Positions 49,073 through 51,966 of a DNA stretch of 51,966 bases are shown piece by piece. Below the pieces are notes generated by a model. It was not told the origin of the DNA. It ran no database searches and saw only the letters and a program-made list of their open reading frames with translations. A program made the translations under genes and the position numbers. This DNA is from Opitutia bacterium (GTDB taxonomy: Bacteria; Verrucomicrobiota; Verrucomicrobiia; Opitutales; Opitutaceae), in contig JACPPI010000016.1 of the NCBI GenBank assembly GCA_016190985.1, positions 1-51,966 on the forward strand. Direction: 5' to 3'. Every line of letters starts with the position of its first letter. Position 1 is the first letter of the stretch.

Positions 49073-50812
49073 ATGCCCCTCGGCCGCACCCAGACGCAGA
49101 TCATCGACAAGCTCGAGGAGATGGGGAAACTCACCGCCGAGGCCAAGGGCGTGCTGCTGGCCCGCCCCGACGAGCCCACCGGCGACCAGCTCGATTCGAT
49201 CCTCCAGACGGACCACCACATCACGATGTTCCAGCTGCTGCTGGCCAAGTGCCGGGCGCTGGGCCTCGCCCCGTTCAACGTCGCCCGCTACAAGGTTCAC
49301 ACCAACACCTTTGAGAAGATCGACCTCGAGTTCTGCCAGAAGAACCTGATTCTGCCGGTCGGGCAGGTGGGCGACTTCCTGCTCGTGGCCTTCGCCAACC
49401 CCTTCGACACGACCGTCGCCACCAAGATCCAGGACAAGACCGGCCAGCGCGTCGTCCGCCTCCTCGGCCGCGAGGTCGACATCCGCGACAAGCTCAAGAA
49501 GGACCAGGTGCACGACGAGGTGCAGTTCTCCGACGTCGTCGACCAGCTCGGCGCCCAGTTCGACGACGACGACACCGAGATCAAGGACGAGGATCTGGAG
49601 AACGAGGACTCGGCCCCCATCATCCAGCTCGCCAACCGCATCATCGAGGATGCGTATTTTGCCGGCACCTCCGACATCCATGTCGAGCCCTGGGAAAAGG
49701 AGATCGTCGTCCGCTACCGCATCGACGGCCTCACCCAGGAAAAGCTCCGGCTCCCGGCCAAGGTCGCCGGCGCGCTCGTCGCCCGCCTGAAGATCATGTG
49801 CAACCTGGACATCGCGGAGCGCCGCCTGCCGCAGGACGGCCGCATCGTCTTCAAGCAGTATAACAAGAAGAACATCGACATCGACCTCCGCGTCTCCACC
49901 GCGCCGCTCAACCACGGCGAGGGCGTGGTCATGCGCATCCTCGACAAGCAGAAGTCCACGCTGCCGCTGCCCGCGCTCGGCTTCACCGAGGCCAACCTCG
50001 CCAAATACCGCGAGTGCATCCGCCAGCCCTACGGCATGATCCTGCATTGCGGCCCCACCGGCTCCGGCAAGTCCATGACCCTTTACTCGGCGCTCAACGA
50101 GGTGAACACGCCCGACGTCGTCATCCGCACCGCCGAGGACCCGATCGAATACACGCTGCCCGGCATCAACCAGATGCAGATGCACCGGCAGATCGGCCTC
50201 ACCTTCGCCGCCGCGCTCCGCGCCTTCCTCCGCCAGGACCCCGACATCATTCTCGTGGGCGAAATCCGCGACAAGGAGACGGCCAACATCGCCGTCGAGG
50301 CCGCGCTCACCGGCCACATGCTCATCTCCACGCTCCACACCAACGACGCCCCGAGCACCGTCGCCCGCCTCACCGACATGGGCATCGAGCCGTTCATGAT
50401 CTCGTCCTCGCTGGTCTGCGTCTGCGCCCAGCGCCTCATGCGCCGGGTGTGCAAGGTCTGCCGCGTCGCCTACGAGCCCGAGGGCCGCGAGAAGGACGTG
50501 CTCCTGCGCGGCATCGGCTGGAGCGGCCAGATCTACAAGGCCAATCCCAAGGGCTGCTCCAAGTGCAACAGCACCGGCTTCAAGGGCCGCGTCGGCATCC
50601 ACGAGCTGCTCGTCAACAACGAGGAGATCATCGCCGCCATCAACCACGAGGCCGAGACCGCCGAGCTGAAGCGCCTCGCCATGAAGGGCGGCATGAAGAC
50701 GCTCCACCAGGACAGCCTCATCAAGGTCAAGGAAGGCCTCTCCACGCTCGCCGAGGCGCTCAGCACCGTCCCGCAGGACATGGAGCTCCGCGAGGGCACG
50801 ATCACGCCCTGA
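49073..50812 (+). CDS. type IV pilus/type II secretion assembly ATPase (PilB/GspE)
   Basis: 579 residues. An N-terminal MshEN-like half ([40 protein letters not shown]), then the ATPase: [28 protein letters not shown], Walker A GPTGSGKS at 327-334, Asp box [11 protein letters not shown], Walker [19 protein letters not shown], His box [17 protein letters not shown], and a CxxC-CxxC zinc finger (CKVC ... CSKC). Retains all catalytic motifs. It powers pilus extension or secretion; PilB versus GspE cannot be told without the rest of the system, which is not in the window. Confidence 0.93.
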   Translation: MPLGRTQTQIIDKLEEMGKLTAEAKGVLLARPDEPTGDQLDSILQTDHHITMFQLLLAKCRALGLAPFNVARYKVHTNTFEKIDLEFCQKNLILPVGQVGDFLLVAFANPFDTTVATKIQDKTGQRVVRLLGREVDIRDKLKKDQVHDEVQFSDVVDQLGAQFDDDDTEIKDEDLENEDSAPIIQLANRIIEDAYFAGTSDIHVEPWEKEIVVRYRIDGLTQEKLRLPAKVAGALVARLKIMCNLDIAERRLPQDGRIVFKQYNKKNIDIDLRVSTAPLNHGEGVVMRILDKQKSTLPLPALGFTEANLAKYRECIRQPYGMILHCGPTGSGKSMTLYSALNEVNTPDVVIRTAEDPIEYTLPGINQMQMHRQIGLTFAAALRAFLRQDPDIILVGEIRDKETANIAVEAALTGHMLISTLHTNDAPSTVARLTDMGIEPFMISSSLVCVCAQRLMRRVCKVCRVAYEPEGREKDVLLRGIGWSGQIYKANPKGCSKCNSTGFKGRVGIHELLVNNEEIIAAINHEAETAELKRLAMKGGMKTLHQDSLIKVKEGLSTLAEALSTVPQDMELREGTITP

Positions 50813-50825
50813 GGGTTTCTGAGAT

Positions 50826-50900
50826 CTCCGCGGATGACACGGATAAGCGCGGGATGACCGAATTGGCCTTTTGCCTTTATCCGCGTCCATCAGCGTAATC
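50826..50900. repeat. inverted repeat with GGATGACACGGATAA / TTTATCCGCGTCCATC arms
   Basis: Left TCCGCGGATGACACGGATAA and right TTTATCCGCGTCCATCAGCG are partly complementary (GACACGGATAA against TTATCCGCGTC, and GATG against CATC). A fragment of the same family occurs near 10275-10302. Intergenic stem-loop element; a terminator role for the preceding gene is possible. Confidence 0.55.
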
Positions 50901-50908
50901 GGCGGGCA

Positions 50909-51538
50909 ATGAATTACTGGCCTGAGTTCCTCACCATCGTCGTCGCGCACGCCCTGGCCGTGGCCAGCCCCGGGCCGGACTTCGCCCTCGTGCTGCGGCA
51001 AAGCCTCGCCCACGGCCGTCGCACCGCCGTCTGGAGCAGCATCGGCATCGGGTGCGGCCTGTCCGTGCACATCTCCTACTGCCTGCTCGGGCTCGGGCTG
51101 TTCCTGAAAAACTCCTCCGTCGCGCTTGCCACGGTCAAATTCCTCGGCGCCGCCTACCTGCTTTATGTCGGGGTGCAGGCCCTGCGGGCGCAGCCCCGCT
51201 CCGGCGACCTTGAACTGACGCCCGGCCCGGCCACGCCGACCGACCGCGCGGCGTGGCTCAACGGTTTTCTGGTCAATGTCCTCAACCCCAAGGCCGCGCT
51301 GTTCTTCATCTCGCTCTTTCCGCTGGCCGTCAGTGTCACGACCCCGAAGCTCATTCAGGTCGGCTATGGCGTGTGGATGACGCTCTCGACGATGGCCTGG
51401 TTCAGCTTCGTGTCGTTCGTGTTCACGCGGACGGAGGTCCGCCGCCGGTTCCTGGCGCACGGCCACTGGATCGACCGGGCGCTCGGCGTGGTGTTCATCG
51501 GCTTCGCCCTCAGCCTCGTGCTGGCGAAACTGGGGTGA
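50909..51538 (+). CDS. LysE/RhtB-family amino-acid exporter
   Basis: 209 residues, about six membrane helices. The family start ALAVASPGPDFALVLRQSLAHGRR (consensus PGP near the first helix) and WLNGFLVNVLNPKAALFFISLFP (the N-P-K motif) are diagnostic. Pumps amino acids or derivatives out; the substrate is unknown. No LysG-type regulator is adjacent. Confidence 0.92.
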   Translation: MNYWPEFLTIVVAHALAVASPGPDFALVLRQSLAHGRRTAVWSSIGIGCGLSVHISYCLLGLGLFLKNSSVALATVKFLGAAYLLYVGVQALRAQPRSGDLELTPGPATPTDRAAWLNGFLVNVLNPKAALFFISLFPLAVSVTTPKLIQVGYGVWMTLSTMAWFSFVSFVFTRTEVRRRFLAHGHWIDRALGVVFIGFALSLVLAKLG

Positions 51539-51544
51539 GTCGTC

Positions 51545-51811
51545 TCATTTATACACCAGCGGGTAGCGGTCGGGGTAGGCCAATGACTCCAGCTCGATAT
51601 CCACGTCGAGGGCGGGCCAGCGCAGATGGTGGCCGTGCAGCAGTTGCACCTTCGTGACCTCGGCGATGGTGCCTTTGGAAAACCAGGGATACTCGTTGAA
51701 ATCCAGGAAATACTCCCGCGCCCCCACCAGCAGCCAGAGGCCGCGGGATGAGACCTGGGTGACTTCAACTTTTGAAGTGGGCCTTCCAAGCTTGGCGGAT
51801 TTCATGTTCAT
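51545..51811 (-). CDS. DUF2442 protein
   Basis: 88 residues from ATG 51811 (TTG 51817 or ATG 51805 are alternatives). VEVTQVSSRGLWLLVGAREY, YPWFSKGTIAEVTKVQLLHG and LRWPALDVDIELESLAYPDR are characteristic of DUF2442, a small fold often paired with DUF4160 in putative toxin-antitoxin-like or phage-derived pairs. No DUF4160 gene is visible; the partner side is where the IS110 element begins. Function unknown. Confidence 0.82.
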   Translation of the reverse strand: MNMKSAKLGRPTSKVEVTQVSSRGLWLLVGAREYFLDFNEYPWFSKGTIAEVTKVQLLHGHHLRWPALDVDIELESLAYPDRYPLVYK

Positions 51812-51844
51812 TCGCAATGGGTCCGATACCCCGGAGCAGCGGTG

Positions 51845-51966
51845 TCAGTGAGCAAGGGTGAAGTTTGGGTCGAGGATGAGGCGGTTCATCAGGCAGACCA
51901 GCTTGCGCATGACAGCGACGAGACAGACCTTTGGCGGTTTGCCGTTGGCTTTGAGTCGCTGGTAAA
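51845..51966 (-). mobile_element. IS110-family transposase, C-terminal end, cut by window edge
   Basis: The minus strand reads, in frame, YQRLKANGKPPKVCLVAVMR then KLVCLMNRLILDPNFTLAH before TGA (51845-51847). YQRL...GKPxKVAxVAVMRKL is the conserved C-terminus of IS110/IS1111 transposases (transposase_20 domain). Only the last about 40 codons are inside the window. The IS end must lie between 51812 and 51844, next to the DUF2442 start. Confidence 0.8.

Noticed and set aside
1-51966. CRISPR array or tRNA genes
   Set aside because: No regularly spaced direct repeats were seen apart from the TGGGG boxes at mraZ, and no segment folds as a convincing tRNA; the cloverleaf-like elements at 19701 and 49006 lack tRNA consensus bases and are REPIN-like.

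Overview
The window is GC-rich, gene-dense bacterial chromosome with no rRNA, tRNA, CRISPR array or prophage that I could see. A fused LpxC-FabZ gene, a lipid A gene (lpxA), a full-length dcw (division and cell wall) cluster, an EF-P with the PGNLRAF loop and many palindromic intergenic repeats point to a Gram-negative member of the Verrucomicrobiota, probably an Opitutaceae-like lineage. The taxonomic placement is inference; the gene content is read directly.

Layout. (1) 1-2800: two palindromic repeat doublets, then an MBOAT acyltransferase and a membrane-anchored SGNH-like protein that overlap and look like a surface-polymer O-acetylation pair. (2) 2860-7280: M3 metallopeptidase, single-domain response regulator, PepT-like peptidase and a coupled small lipoprotein. 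(3) 7390-14240, minus strand: RluE-type pseudouridine synthase, NADP-dependent F420-reductase-like protein, a TrhA/hemolysin III protein whose reading frame is continuous with a ParE-like toxin behind a frameshifted antitoxin, a secreted GH13 amylase and a TGS/ThrRS-like nucleoside kinase. (4) 14400-21410: carbonic anhydrase, class V aminotransferase, EF-P, lpxC-fabZ plus lpxA, a DUF971 protein and a divergent Y-family polymerase. (5) 21670-28724: seven plus-strand genes, panB-panC-coaBC-coaX-nadA-nadC-nadB. Most of them overlap, giving one block for coenzyme A and NAD synthesis. (6) 28830-46470: the dcw cluster, opened by a textbook MraZ operator: mraZ, rsmH, ftsL, ftsI, murE, murF, mraY, a LysM protein, ftsW, murG, murB, ddl, ftsQ, ftsA, ftsZ. 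murD and murC are missing from their usual places. Four small ORFs sit inside the cluster; two of them, between murF and mraY, look paralogous and form an unbroken chain of stop/start overlaps. (7) 46480-51966: a vapBC toxin-antitoxin pair behind ftsZ, obgE, a two-gene PilB/GspE-type module, a LysE exporter, a DUF2442 protein, and the 3' end of an IS110-family transposase running off the edge.

How the genes work together: the dcw block makes lipid II precursors (MurE, MurF, MraY, MurG, MurB, Ddl) and builds the divisome (FtsL, FtsI, FtsW, FtsQ, FtsA, FtsZ) under likely MraZ autoregulation. The cofactor block takes ketoisovalerate-derived pantoate to 4'-phosphopantetheine and aspartate to nicotinate mononucleotide. 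The most novel-looking items are the dcw-embedded small proteins, the decayed toxin-antitoxin locus fused in frame to trhA, and five different palindrome doublets that share one REPIN-like architecture.
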